Source: an uncultured bacterium
GTDB lineage: Bacteria > Bipolaricaulota > Bipolaricaulia > UBA7950 > UBA9294
Assembly (NCBI GenBank): GCA_903857865.1
Contig: CAIOGO010000002.1
Coordinates: forward strand, 21,933-85,932
Reading direction: 5' to 3'
DNA length: 64,000 bases
Position 1 is the first letter of the stretch. Every line of letters starts with the position of its first letter. The notes under the pieces are model-generated. The model made no database searches, was not told the origin of the DNA, and was given only the letters and a program-made list of their open reading frames with translations. Positions 37,118-45,198 of this stretch are shown piece after piece. Made by a program: the position numbers and the translations under genes.

Positions 37118-38911
37118 ATGACCGCGCCATTCGATGCAGTGAAGGGCCTCTTACTAGCAGCCTTCATACTCCTCTTCCTCGTATGGGTTTCATCACCTGC
37201 GGTTCTGCAACGATTTGGACTTGCGACCACAGAGGATCGCGCCGCGACCGACCTTCGGCCGCCGGCCGCTGTCCCTCCGCTCGTCGCCTCATCAATAGAA
37301 CCTATGGTTCCCGCCGCGCCTGCGAACACGCACACGATGCCCGTGCCTCCCCCTCTCGCAGGATGCGTCGCTCTCTCACGGGTACCCGCAAGGGCGTTCA
37401 GTGACACGACGGGGGTCTACTCGCTCGCGTTCAGCCCGGACGGGGAAACGCTCGCGGTGGGTTTCGTGGAGGGAGAGATCAGTCTGTGGGACGTCACCAC
37501 CAGCCGCCGCACGTCGATTCTGGCGGAAAACACTGGGGATGACTCCTCGATCGTGAACTCGCTGACGTTCAGCCTGGATGGGACAATGCTTGCCTCTGGG
37601 TCTGGGGACAAGACCGTCAAGCTCTGGGATGTAGCCAGCGGGCAGTGCTTGCACACCCTGACTGGTCATACAAGCTTCGTGTTTGATGTGGCATTCAGCC
37701 CTGATGGCGGAACCCTTGCGTCAGCGTCAAATGACGCGACGATCAGACTATGGAACGTCGCGACCGGGCAGCCTGTACGTACTCTCGCAGGTCATGCGAG
37801 TTGGGTTTCCTCTGTCGCTTTCTCCGCCGACGGCAATCTTCTCGCCTCGGGGTCGTGGGATAGGACGGTGAAGCTGTGGGACATCGCCAAGGGAGCCGTC
37901 CTCCAGACCCTCGTATGCGGCGACTCCGTCGCTTCCGTGGCCTTCTCCCCGGATGGTACCCTCCTTGCTGCGGGACTCAATGACCACAGCATCACGTTCT
38001 GGAATGCACAAACTTGGAATGTGGTGCGTACTCTGCACGGCCACACGAGTTGGGTTCGCTCTCTCGCCTTTTCCCCCGACGGCAAGCTCCTCGCCTCGGC
38101 GTCAGAGGACGAGACGATCCGGCTTTGGTGTATTGGACAAGGTAGGAACGTCGCGACGCTGAGCTGCGTTCCCCGTGGCGTCACAGCCGTTGCATTCAGC
38201 TCGGACGGGACGACCGTCGCCTCGGCGTCCGGCGGTAGGGTGGGGGGGATGGTGCAGCTGTGGGATCTGTCCGCGGCGTCAATCGCCCAGCTTCCTGCCG
38301 TGCTGCCCGTACTCCCGACTCCAGCACCGCCGAAGACTGTCTTCCGCAATCGAGACGTGCTGCTCCAGCTCCTGGAGCCCCAAAACGGTGGGGCGACCCA
38401 ACGGCAGATAGATGACGCAGTCAACGAAATACTCGAACGACCCCTCACGGTGAGTACTGGTGCCACGGCCTACTACACCGATGGGAAGATCGCTGTGGGT
38501 TTCTCAGTCATCAAGAGTGTGCGCTACCCGGGCTGGGATGTTGTGGAGAGCCGCCTGTCCTTCTCTCTCTCGAACCTCACGAGCGCCCCGCTAGTTGTCA
38601 TCTGGGACCGCTGTTCGATGCAGTTACCAGCCGGTGGAGCGACGAACGTGATGCACTCCGGCCAACGGTACATCGCCCGTTCCGAGCCGACCATACCCAC
38701 GACGGTTGTTCAGGGCGGAGTTCTCTCGGATGAGGTGATCCCGTCCTCGGTGGTCTACTACAGTGAGATCAGCAAGGAGTGGACGATCCCACCCGGTGCA
38801 CTCGACGGGGGACCGTTCTGGTTCACACTGGCGGTCGAGGTCAACGGGGAGTTGAAGTACTACACGTTCAAGTTCCTGGTGACCTATCGCGAAGTGGGCG
38901 GCTCCCCGTAG
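37118..38911 (+). CDS. Membrane-anchored seven-bladed WD40 protein
   Basis: The product is 597 residues. A single N-terminal membrane helix (about 10-28) is followed by a Pro/Ala-rich linker. Between about 95 and 395 are seven WD repeats of the form VxSVAFSPDGxxLASGSxDxTVKLWD, enough for a closed propeller. The C-terminal 190 residues are beta-rich and unrecognised. It is probably displayed outside the membrane as an interaction scaffold. SD GGAGAACTAG precedes ATG. Closely similar blades suggest recent internal duplication. Confidence 0.85.
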   Translation: MTAPFDAVKGLLLAAFILLFLVWVSSPAVLQRFGLATTEDRAATDLRPPAAVPPLVASSIEPMVPAAPANTHTMPVPPPLAGCVALSRVPARAFSDTTGVYSLAFSPDGETLAVGFVEGEISLWDVTTSRRTSILAENTGDDSSIVNSLTFSLDGTMLASGSGDKTVKLWDVASGQCLHTLTGHTSFVFDVAFSPDGGTLASASNDATIRLWNVATGQPVRTLAGHASWVSSVAFSADGNLLASGSWDRTVKLWDIAKGAVLQTLVCGDSVASVAFSPDGTLLAAGLNDHSITFWNAQTWNVVRTLHGHTSWVRSLAFSPDGKLLASASEDETIRLWCIGQGRNVATLSCVPRGVTAVAFSSDGTTVASASGGRVGGMVQLWDLSAASIAQLPAVLPVLPTPAPPKTVFRNRDVLLQLLEPQNGGATQRQIDDAVNEILERPLTVSTGATAYYTDGKIAVGFSVIKSVRYPGWDVVESRLSFSLSNLTSAPLVVIWDRCSMQLPAGGATNVMHSGQRYIARSEPTIPTTVVQGGVLSDEVIPSSVVYYSEISKEWTIPPGALDGGPFWFTLAVEVNGELKYYTFKFLVTYREVGGSP

Positions 38912-38951
38912 GGTCGATCCGCGTCACGGCAACTAGGCTGAAGAGAGAGAT

Positions 38952-38989
38952 GGTCGCCGCCTGAGTCCGATCAAGAGGAGGCGTGATGA
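38952..38989 (+). repeat. Duplicated 38-bp leader, copy A
   Basis: The 38 bases before and including the lipoprotein start match 40636-40673 at 32 of 38 positions, including GATCAAGAGGAG with the SD. Confidence 0.75.
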
Positions 38990-39375
38990 ACAGCGGGCGG
39001 ATGCGTTCTATTGGATTGCTGGCGGGGTTGTTCTTGGTGGCTGCGTTGGGCGGGTGTTTGCAGCCGGTGCACCCCGTGATGAGTCCTCCGACCTGGATTC
39101 ACGGGACGTGGGGGCCGGAAGATCTCGATATGGACTACGAATTCACGGCAACCACCATGATCCAGAGGATAGGGAACGTGAGCGTTGACGTCGGGGAGCT
39201 CTACCGGCGCGCGGGAACGCACGTAGACGAACTGATCACGGATAGCCTGTATTCCTCCACGGTCCCGATGGAGAGCGACGGGTTCATGACTTAGGAGTTC
39301 AGGAAGATCAGCGATGATTCCATCAATATGACGATGCGAACCGACGTTGGAACGATCGGCCCAAGCACGCTCTGA
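38986..39375 (+). pseudogene. Small lipoprotein gene interrupted by an in-frame amber codon
   Basis: From ATG a lipoprotein signal (ALGGC, lipid-modified C24) leads to a short mature domain rich in beta residues. An in-frame TAG at 39292-39294 ends the frame at 102 residues. The frame continues for 26 more codons (EFRKISDDSINMTMRTDVGT) to a TGA, and this tail looks like a natural continuation of the beta-strand pattern. A single change from a Tyr codon would explain it. SD is GAGGAG. Confidence 0.55.
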
Positions 39376-39667
39376 CGGCAGTAGGATAGAGCGGCAGCCA
39401 TGAGGCCCTTCTCGCCGCCCGGAGACGGTCGCGGAGTGACTCCGCGGGCCGTGCAGCGAGACGAGACGAGTGTTCGGCGCGAATCCGATCGAGCATAGAG
39501 TCCCGCGGATCGTCTTGAACGCCCGCGGCAGGCTCTTCCTCTTGTCCCCCCGCGGGCACATGCGCCAGGGGTTTTGGCTGCCGTTCGCGGAGACACGCCA
39601 AACCTAGCTCGAGAAGCGGGCCGAACGGGTGGGAGACAAGTCGGCGTCAGCCCCGGATTCTGCTAGA

Positions 39668-40060
39668 CTAGTAGCCGATCATGATCGCATACACCACAAC
39701 CACGGTGGCAACCCACACTCCCCAACCGGCGAGCGCGTTCCTAGTTCGTATGCTCTTCCACTCCTTCTGGTAACCCTCTAGATACCCCCGCTTGTACTCG
39801 TCCGATGCCCCCAGTGCCTTGACTCTGCCAAGGGGCGGTAACTTGCCATCAGCAAGCGCCGAGTATGCGACATAGAAGACCCCAAGGGAGAGCCCCGCGA
39901 CAAACGACGCAGAGGGTTTGATCTCAGCCTTGGCGTCTACTCGGCCGGCTTCGAACCCGTCGACATACCCCGTCAGTTGCTGGGTTTGCGCTGTGGCGGG
40001 GTAGACCGCCGCTACCAGGAGACACGAAACAACAAGGAGCACCCACTTCGCGCGACGCAT
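39668..40060 (-). CDS. Exported small membrane protein, unknown
   Basis: The product is 130 residues from ATG with SD AAGGAGAAGG. A Sec signal peptide (1-25, ATA before Q) is followed by GYVDGFEAGRVDAKAEI, a glycine-spaced segment. A second segment EYKRGYLEGYQKEWKSIRTR precedes a C-terminal membrane helix (112-128). The paired YxxGxxxG patterns resemble small proteins seen in thermophilic anaerobes, but I do not recognise a named family. It is divergent from the lipoprotein gene at 40203. Confidence 0.65.
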   Translation of the reverse strand: MRRAKWVLLVVSCLLVAAVYPATAQTQQLTGYVDGFEAGRVDAKAEIKPSASFVAGLSLGVFYVAYSALADGKLPPLGRVKALGASDEYKRGYLEGYQKEWKSIRTRNALAGWGVWVATVVVVYAIMIGY

Positions 40061-40202
40061 ATTCCTTCTCCTTCCTCTAAGCAGAGAATTGTTCCACACT
40101 ATAACACAGTCTAGGCCATTCGCGGATCGCCTCGGAAACATCGACCTCACCGTTTTGCCTATACTGACAGGAAGGCTTTAGACTGGCAGGGAGGTAGGTC
40201 GA

Positions 40203-40592
40203 ATGAGAACACGAGAGAGAGAGGTCGCAGTTCTTGTGGTGGCGCTGACGTTGGTGGCTGTCCTCTCTGGCTGCTACCTAATCGATCCAACGCCAACAGC
40301 CCGCTTCGAAATCACCAACTGGACGCAGGAATACTATCAATACTCCGACCACGGCGAGTACTCCGACTACGTGTATGTCTACTTCAAGGTGACAAACACT
40401 GGGACCGTGGATATCGACTATTACGAGGTGTGGATCGAGGTCCGCTGTGCCGATGGAAGCACTTATCAAGACTGGACAAACGGGTTGAACGTAACGCGGG
40501 GGGGATACCTGACCGATTGGACGCTGATCAATGTCGCGGGCAAGCAGGCTGTTTCCGTTTCCGTCACGAATCATGAGTTGACGTCGTACTAG
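40203..40592 (+). CDS. Small lipoprotein with Ig-like domain
   Basis: The product is 129 residues. The lipobox is VLSGC (C24). The mature part has YVYFKVTNTGTVDIDYYEVWIEVRC-like alternation typical of FxLYD/CARDB-like beta sandwiches that modify surface proteins. SD GGGAGGTAGG precedes ATG. Role unknown. Confidence 0.7.
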   Translation: MRTREREVAVLVVALTLVAVLSGCYLIDPTPTARFEITNWTQEYYQYSDHGEYSDYVYVYFKVTNTGTVDIDYYEVWIEVRCADGSTYQDWTNGLNVTRGGYLTDWTLINVAGKQAVSVSVTNHELTSY

Positions 40593-40635
40593 CCTGCGCT
40601 CGCGACGTCGAGGCCGCGATTGCGCACCCGGAGGT

Positions 40636-40673
40636 GGTTGCGACCTGAGGCCGATCAAGAGGAGATGTGATGA
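40636..40673 (+). repeat. Duplicated 38-bp leader, copy B
   Basis: Copy of the leader at 38952-38989, again ending at a start codon behind AAGAGGAG. It implies that the two downstream genes arose or were captured with the same upstream region. Confidence 0.75.
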
Positions 40674-41242
40674 GCGGGAACTTGGAGACAGGCACAGCAT
40701 GGGGGAGCAGTGGAAAGCCGACGAAGAAGTGGGGCTGGGTCTGGATCATCCTCGGGATACTCGCAGGGTTGATAGTCATAGCGAGCGTGGTCAGTAACAA
40801 AGACAAAGCGCCGCCATCCCCATCGACTCCAACGCCGGTCACACAGAAGGAACCGGCCTACATCAAAGATGTAGTGGCGTACAAGGAAGGGACTGGAGCC
40901 ATGGTCGTCTATTTCGTTCTTGCCACTGCCGCCGGAGAGGAGACGCGGGCGGACGGCACTGTCAGGCTTCAGGTGTACGAGAAGGTAATGAACACGGACA
41001 CCTACAAGATGGAAGACCGGTGGCTGTGGACGCTACTCGAGACACCCGTTGCTGCGAGCGACTTCCATACAGCCGAAGTTGGGCAGGGAGCGTTTGCCCA
41101 CAAGCGGCTCATCTGCTCTCTTGGGCGCATCCTCTACTCGCGGTTCAATGCCCAGCCATCGCAGATGACTGGAACGGTGAAGATCATCTTCCGCACCATA
41201 AGCGGCCGCGAACTGCCCGGTGAAGGGACCATTTTCTTCTAG
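40670..41242 (+). CDS. Membrane-anchored protein of unknown function
   Basis: The product is 190 residues. After a short polar N-terminus (GSSGKPTKKWGW), one membrane helix (about 24-42) is followed by a Pro/Ser/Thr linker and a 130-residue external domain with alternating beta strands. The ATG with GAGGAG five bases upstream is preferred to an overlapping GTG one codon earlier. No family recognised. Confidence 0.65.
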   Translation: MSGNLETGTAWGSSGKPTKKWGWVWIILGILAGLIVIASVVSNKDKAPPSPSTPTPVTQKEPAYIKDVVAYKEGTGAMVVYFVLATAAGEETRADGTVRLQVYEKVMNTDTYKMEDRWLWTLLETPVAASDFHTAEVGQGAFAHKRLICSLGRILYSRFNAQPSQMTGTVKIIFRTISGRELPGEGTIFF

Positions 41243-41458
41243 AACGAAGAGCGTAGCGGCCCGCCAGTCGCCTCGACCGTGCCCGCGCTATCGAGAAAGA
41301 AGGCCGCCCGTCTCCCGAACGGCCACAGCGAACGGCGACGAGGCCGAAGAAGCCTGCCATGCGCGTCAGTCGGTAGGCGTCGGTCGTCCCACCGAGCCTG
41401 GCACAGGCTATGGGCATTTAGAACGATGTCGCGCGTCGAGGAGCACGATAAACAGCGA

Positions 41459-41479
41459 GGCCTCGAATGATCCGAGGCC
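41459..41479 (-). terminator. Hairpin after small membrane protein gene
   Basis: GGCCTCG and CGAGGCC flank the loop AATGATC, 10 bases beyond the stop at 41490. A near-identical hairpin lies at 42558-42580 after a possible decayed paralogue. Confidence 0.55.
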
Positions 41480-41489
41480 CCGTTCCTGT

Positions 41490-41654
41490 TTAGAGCCGCC
41501 CAACGGCGAAGAAAACCGCGGGCACACAAACCCCCATAATGAGGACGAAGATCGGGTACGAAATCCAGCCGCGACTTACCGCCCACGTCCCCGCAAGACC
41601 AATGAAGGTGACCGAGACTGTCGCCATAAGCGGCCGAAGCGCAGACACAACCAT
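41490..41654 (-). CDS. 54-residue membrane peptide
   Basis: I read MVVSALRPLMATVSVTFIGL, then AGTWAVSRGWISYP, then IFVLIMGVCVPAVFFAVGRL. Two hydrophobic helices flank a short SRGW turn. An ideal SD (GGGAGGAAACC) precedes the ATG and a hairpin follows the stop, which together make a convincing small gene. No family is recognised; a holin-like or toxin-like peptide is possible but unproven. Confidence 0.6.
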   Translation of the reverse strand: MVVSALRPLMATVSVTFIGLAGTWAVSRGWISYPIFVLIMGVCVPAVFFAVGRL

Positions 41655-42557
41655 GGTTTCCTCCCTTCGGAGGACCAGGCGCTACCCCTCTTGACTTCCC
41701 CGCCCCAGGCAGACTATTCTTGCGGTGCATAGACGCAGATTCGTCTGCGCGGGGTGGTTCCGGCAACATCTAGCGGATAGCGCCGGGACCTCCCTTTTTG
41801 TAACCCCTTATCATCGCGGGCTCTCGCCTTACATATCACATCCATATGCTAGTAAGGCAAGAATCCGCAATACATAGGCTAGCGAGAACGCGTACTTCGG
41901 TCAAGTATGCCTCCCTCGTGTTGGTATCCTTTCGCGTCACGGGTTCCCATGTCAAGCGGGAGAACGCTGTCCCTTACGACATTTGCGCTTTGTGCCGAGA
42001 GACTAGTGTACATTACGTGATCTAGTGTGCCGGTTGTCAGAAAAGCTGGCATAGCTGTCATAGATTGAGTGGCTAGACCGGCGGTTACGCTGGTCTTGAT
42101 TGTGTTTAGCGGACAGAGCGCTTCTGCTATGTCAGATCTCAGTCATGGAATGCAGGGAGTGCGTCAGCCCAGAGTAGTGGCTAGGTACAAGGAGATCTCA
42201 GAGCTAGCATGTTCAGTTTCTGAATCCAGCTCACCAGGTGCATGCTCTGCTTGTTCTGCTTGTTCTGCTCCCATCAGAAGTCCGAGTACCGAGACTGGCG
42301 CAGAGGTCACGCTAGTATCATTCATAGACCGATTGCACGTTCTCGTCTTGAAGCACCGCGGCGCGTACTGGCGCGTTAACATGCGGAGCGAGTATTGAGC
42401 GGTAACATAGTCCTGGACTGAGTCGGATCGAGCGGAGTGGCCCACGGATCACCCCGGGCGTCTCGACCACACACAGAGAGTAGCGGCCCAAGTCAGCGAG
42501 CAAACCTCGGGTGCCGTCGTAGCTGAAGTGGCGGCTGTCGATCATCGCGAAACACAG
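41655..42557. other. About 0.9 kb without convincing genes
   Basis: This stretch is less GC-rich than the rest, especially 41.82-42.40 kb. Short frames exist on both strands but none has a convincing SD plus family features. A tandem TGCTTGTTC repeat (about 2.3 copies) lies at 42248-42270. It looks like decayed or non-coding island DNA. Confidence 0.5.
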
Positions 42558-42580
42558 GGGCCCCGAATGATCCGAGGCCC
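42558..42580 (-). terminator. Second copy of the AATGATC-loop hairpin
   Basis: GGGCCCCG pairs with CGAGGCCC (one mismatch) around AATGATC, the same loop as at 41459-41479. It lies 10 bases beyond the stop of the frame ending at 42591, the same spacing as in the other copy. Confidence 0.45.
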
Positions 42581-42590
42581 AGTTCCCGAT

Positions 42591-42719
42591 TCAGACTCTT
42601 TCGGCGAGGTACAGGTTCGCTGGGACGCCCGGCCCAACGTACAGGACGGACGCGCTATAGCTCATCCCCCGGTGAACGAGACAAGCCCCGACGCTGCAAT
42701 TGCCGCGCAAAGCACCCAA
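42591..42719 (-). pseudogene. Possible decayed paralogue of the 54-residue membrane peptide
   Basis: From TTG, with GGAGGGGAG eight bases upstream, the frame ends in HRGMSYSASVLYVGPGVPA then NLYLAERV, which aligns with SRGWISYPIFVLIMGVCVPA then VFFAVGRL of the intact copy. The upstream part matches better in another frame (WVLCAAIAASGLVSFTGG), so a deletion of about 25 bases and a frameshift are likely. The shared hairpin supports duplication. Confidence 0.35.
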
Positions 42720-43133
42720 GAGAGTATTCTCCCCTCCCTGTGGCTCCACAGCGGGCTTGAAAGGACCATGAACCTTGACACCGTGATGTCGCGATTGGAT
42801 CTAGCCACAGATCACATGAAAGTACTGTTGGAGTAGGACCTGCTGCATGGACACCGAAGAGATGACTCCGACACAGCGGGCTACAGGACCGCGGGGCCTC
42901 ATCTTCGGCAAGGAGGCGACTAGAGACTTCCACGCTTGACACCGGCGCGCTTTCAGAGATTCCCCTCAGGCGTTGGACGCCGTTGGCGGAGGCGGGTTAG
43001 ACTGGCCTGGAAACTTGCCCGTCCATCGGGGAGCGGGCCAGGCCAGGGCGACCTTGCCAACGGAAGGCGGCAGCGCTGGCCCACTGAGTGCTGGGCAGGC
43101 CAGCCGCAAGAGTCAGGGGGAGTGGGGGGGACT
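42720..43133. other. About 0.4 kb upstream of the AIPR gene without a convincing gene
   Basis: No supported gene, tRNA or clear promoter was found. The stretch contains the AIPR 5' region, with G-rich tracts just before its start codon. Confidence 0.5.
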
Positions 43134-44882
43134 ATGCAGGACCGTGAGTCGGACAACACACTGCATCCGAGCAGCGGGTCAATGACGGTCAGGGAGTTCT
43201 CCAAGGTCATGCGTGAAGGTATCCAGAAAGAGGCGGCTCGTAATGGCTGGAACGCAGACAAGGCTGCGGATAGAGGGAATGCGTTCTCGCTCTGGGTGGC
43301 TCGAGTAGTGCACGAGGCAGAGGAGACCCTCGACCCCGAACCAGAAGAGGCCCTGCTGCGGACGAAGGATCTGAAGGCCGACCTAGTTTTCGAGGACCCT
43401 ACTGCCAACCACCTCGTGATATGTCAGTGCAAGTACGTGAAGGAGAAATCGCCTGTCGACGAAACTGAAGTCATTGACTTCTTCTCCCGTCACGAGCACT
43501 ACATGAAGACCGAGTGGGTCCGAGAGCATGGATCGTCGGACGCCGTCGCCGCTCTCGAGGACTACGCGGAACGATTCATCAATGGAGGGTCCGTTCAGTA
43601 CTACTTCGTCAGCAACGGTGACGCATCGAAGCGTATCCACGAGGCAGCAAGAACGATCAACGAGAAGTACAGGAATGACAACCTGCCAATCACGTGCGAA
43701 CTCCTGGACCTCTCCGGCCTGAAGGAGTACTACATCCGCTCTATGACTCTTGGGGAGCGGATCCCGGCAGAAGTTACCCTCCAGCTTCCAGAAGGGAGGT
43801 TCTTCGAGGTCCATGAGCCGCACCGGACTCTTGTGGCTGTGCTTAAGGGGAATGCTCTGCGCAACCTCGGCAAGCTGCACAAACAATCCCTGTACGCGTG
43901 GAACATCCGCGGCTACTTGGGAAACCGTGGAATCAACAAGAGCATAGGTGACACAGCGAAAGAGACCCCCGGCTCCTTCTTCTACTTCAACAATGGGGTT
44001 GCAGCGATCTGCACCGACTACGTCCTGACCGGAAACCGGCTGATCGTCGACAACTTCCAGATCATCAATGGCGCGCAGACAGTCACAACCCTCGAGAAGT
44101 GCCCGGCGGACGATCGCATCCAGGTGCTCTTCCGGCTGACCAAGACAGAGAGCGTCAAGACCGAGAAAGGCATGAACAAGGATATGATCCGCTGCAACAA
44201 CACTCAGAACATAGTCAAGGTGTCTGACTTCCGTGCCAATGACGAAATCCAGTTGTACCTGGAGAAGGCACTCGCTGAGCGCAAAGTCCGGGGTCCGATA
44301 CCGAAGGTCCGCTACCAGCGGAAGAGAGCCCCAAAGAAGCCGGGAACAGGAGATGTCATAAGGCTAGAGGAGATGGCGAAGATTCGCTACGCTTACCTCT
44401 GTGAGCCGACTCTTGTCCACTCATCTCCTCGCTTGCTCTGGACACTAGATGAGGACAGCGGTAGCTACGAGAAGGCTTTCGGCGTAGATGGCAGACTCGA
44501 GTCGGCATGGTCAGACGACACTCTGGAGGAGGCCCTGCTGGCATACGTGATATATGCCAAGGCAGACCAGGAGGCTGTGACCCTTGGTCGTAAGGATGTG
44601 AAATACCGCTTCCTCAGAAGGCTCCGATTCCATACTCTATCGCTTGCGGGCATCTGGGTGCGAGAGAACGGCGGTGACGAGAAACGGCGGGAGTTGGCTC
44701 GATCGAAGGACGCGTTCGAGAGTTTCTGGCGGGCGTTCTGGCCCTTGTGTCTTGATCTTGAGATCGACGCTTATCTCACTGCCGTAGAAGGGGAGAAGGG
44801 AACGCTCTTTGCGCTGGTCCGAAGTGACGAGCGGTGGCAAGCTATGAGAATGAGCTTCTCGTACAAGGCGAACGCCAGATGA
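43134..44882 (+). CDS. AIPR-family abortive-infection protein with N-terminal nuclease motif
   Basis: The product is 582 residues. Residues 40-120 look like a PD-(D/E)XK nuclease core: a helix with HEAEE, D83 in KADLVF, and Q98-x-K100 in VICQCKY. The central region has the AIPR hallmarks NIRGYLG (255-261), FFYFNNGVA (280-288) and QIINGAQT (307-314). AIPR proteins are implicated in abortive phage resistance. The ATG follows GGGGGAG; an in-frame upstream extension is GC-rich and non-conserved. It is the last gene before the right island end, a common place for defence cargo. No methylase or second subunit is adjacent. Confidence 0.85.
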   Translation: MQDRESDNTLHPSSGSMTVREFSKVMREGIQKEAARNGWNADKAADRGNAFSLWVARVVHEAEETLDPEPEEALLRTKDLKADLVFEDPTANHLVICQCKYVKEKSPVDETEVIDFFSRHEHYMKTEWVREHGSSDAVAALEDYAERFINGGSVQYYFVSNGDASKRIHEAARTINEKYRNDNLPITCELLDLSGLKEYYIRSMTLGERIPAEVTLQLPEGRFFEVHEPHRTLVAVLKGNALRNLGKLHKQSLYAWNIRGYLGNRGINKSIGDTAKETPGSFFYFNNGVAAICTDYVLTGNRLIVDNFQIINGAQTVTTLEKCPADDRIQVLFRLTKTESVKTEKGMNKDMIRCNNTQNIVKVSDFRANDEIQLYLEKALAERKVRGPIPKVRYQRKRAPKKPGTGDVIRLEEMAKIRYAYLCEPTLVHSSPRLLWTLDEDSGSYEKAFGVDGRLESAWSDDTLEEALLAYVIYAKADQEAVTLGRKDVKYRFLRRLRFHTLSLAGIWVRENGGDEKRRELARSKDAFESFWRAFWPLCLDLEIDAYLTAVEGEKGTLFALVRSDERWQAMRMSFSYKANAR

Positions 44883-45072
44883 GAAACGGCGACAACGGAA
44901 GTGCACTCGACAGCAATTGGAGCTTGTCTCTCCCACCGTTGGGCTGCGGCCTGAGCCAACCCCGTCGAGCGTGATTTGCCCTCGCGGGTCCGGCCGAACC
45001 ATGTTGACGCACTCAATGCGGGGAGTTAGGCGGTCTTTGAGAGCAAGGAAATGGCGGAACTTGCCTTCCACA

Positions 45073-45158
45073 GCGGGCAGCGGGACTCGAACCCGCGACC
45101 CTCAGCTTGGAAGCTTCAGCTTGGGAAGCTGATGCTCTACCAACTGAGCTATGCCCGC
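45073..45158 (-). tRNA. tRNA-Gly (CCC) with duplicated anticodon arm, right island end
   Basis: An 86-nt gene. The acceptor stem is a perfect GCGGGCA/TGCCCGC, and D and T arms are intact. After the anticodon arm TCAGC-TTCCCAA-GCTGA comes an extra 14 bases, AGCTTCCAAGCTGA, a copy of the same arm minus one C, before the normal GGGTC variable region. It may be a non-functional tRNA, or one with a long extra arm. Its promoter is chromosomal and good. Confidence 0.75.
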
Positions 45159-45166
45159 AACACGGG
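45116..45166. repeat. Right 51-bp direct repeat of the island (att-like)
   Basis: Identical to 33805-33855 in the same orientation. Divergence begins exactly at the duplicated anticodon segment on one side and at ACGGG|CGA on the other. Confidence 0.8.
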
Positions 45167-45168
45167 CG

Positions 45169-45197
45169 ACTATAGCCTGCAGGTGCGTCCCGGCCAA
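45169..45197 (-). promoter_or_regulatory. Chromosomal promoter of the right tRNA-Gly
   Basis: TTGGCC (45192-45197), 17-base spacer, TATAGT (45169-45174), 10 bases before the tRNA 5' end. It abuts the pgk stop codon, so it belongs to the chromosome and probably served the original tRNA-Gly. Confidence 0.7.
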
Positions 45198-45198
45198 C

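Larger units (their letters stand above)
33805..45166. mobile_element. Integrated genomic island in tRNA-Gly (about 11.3 kb)
   Basis: The segment is bounded by 51-bp direct repeats inside two tRNA-Gly genes, carries a tyrosine recombinase directly inside the left end, and interrupts otherwise minus-strand housekeeping DNA (udg on one side, pgk on the other). Its cargo is accessory: zinc-finger, HTH fragment, terminase-like, WD40, lipoproteins, AIPR. Spacing is looser and several genes are broken, so the element is probably ageing. No structural phage genes, relaxase or replication gene is visible, so it is an integrative island or remnant. Confidence 0.8.

Noticed and set aside
39470..39607. 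Short frame reading RIVLNARGRLFLLSPRG and GFWLPF, Nudix-like
   Set aside because: Only 45 codons, no good start and no Nudix box; perhaps a remnant, but not supportable as a gene.
41239..41769. 176-residue open frame on the minus strand
   Set aside because: It runs through the 54-residue membrane gene and its hairpin in another frame and has no family or SD support.
42069..42398. 109-residue frame with a signal-like N-terminus (GTG start)
   Set aside because: No SD, internal ACSACSACS repeat from a short tandem DNA repeat, no family; kept only as a weak possibility.
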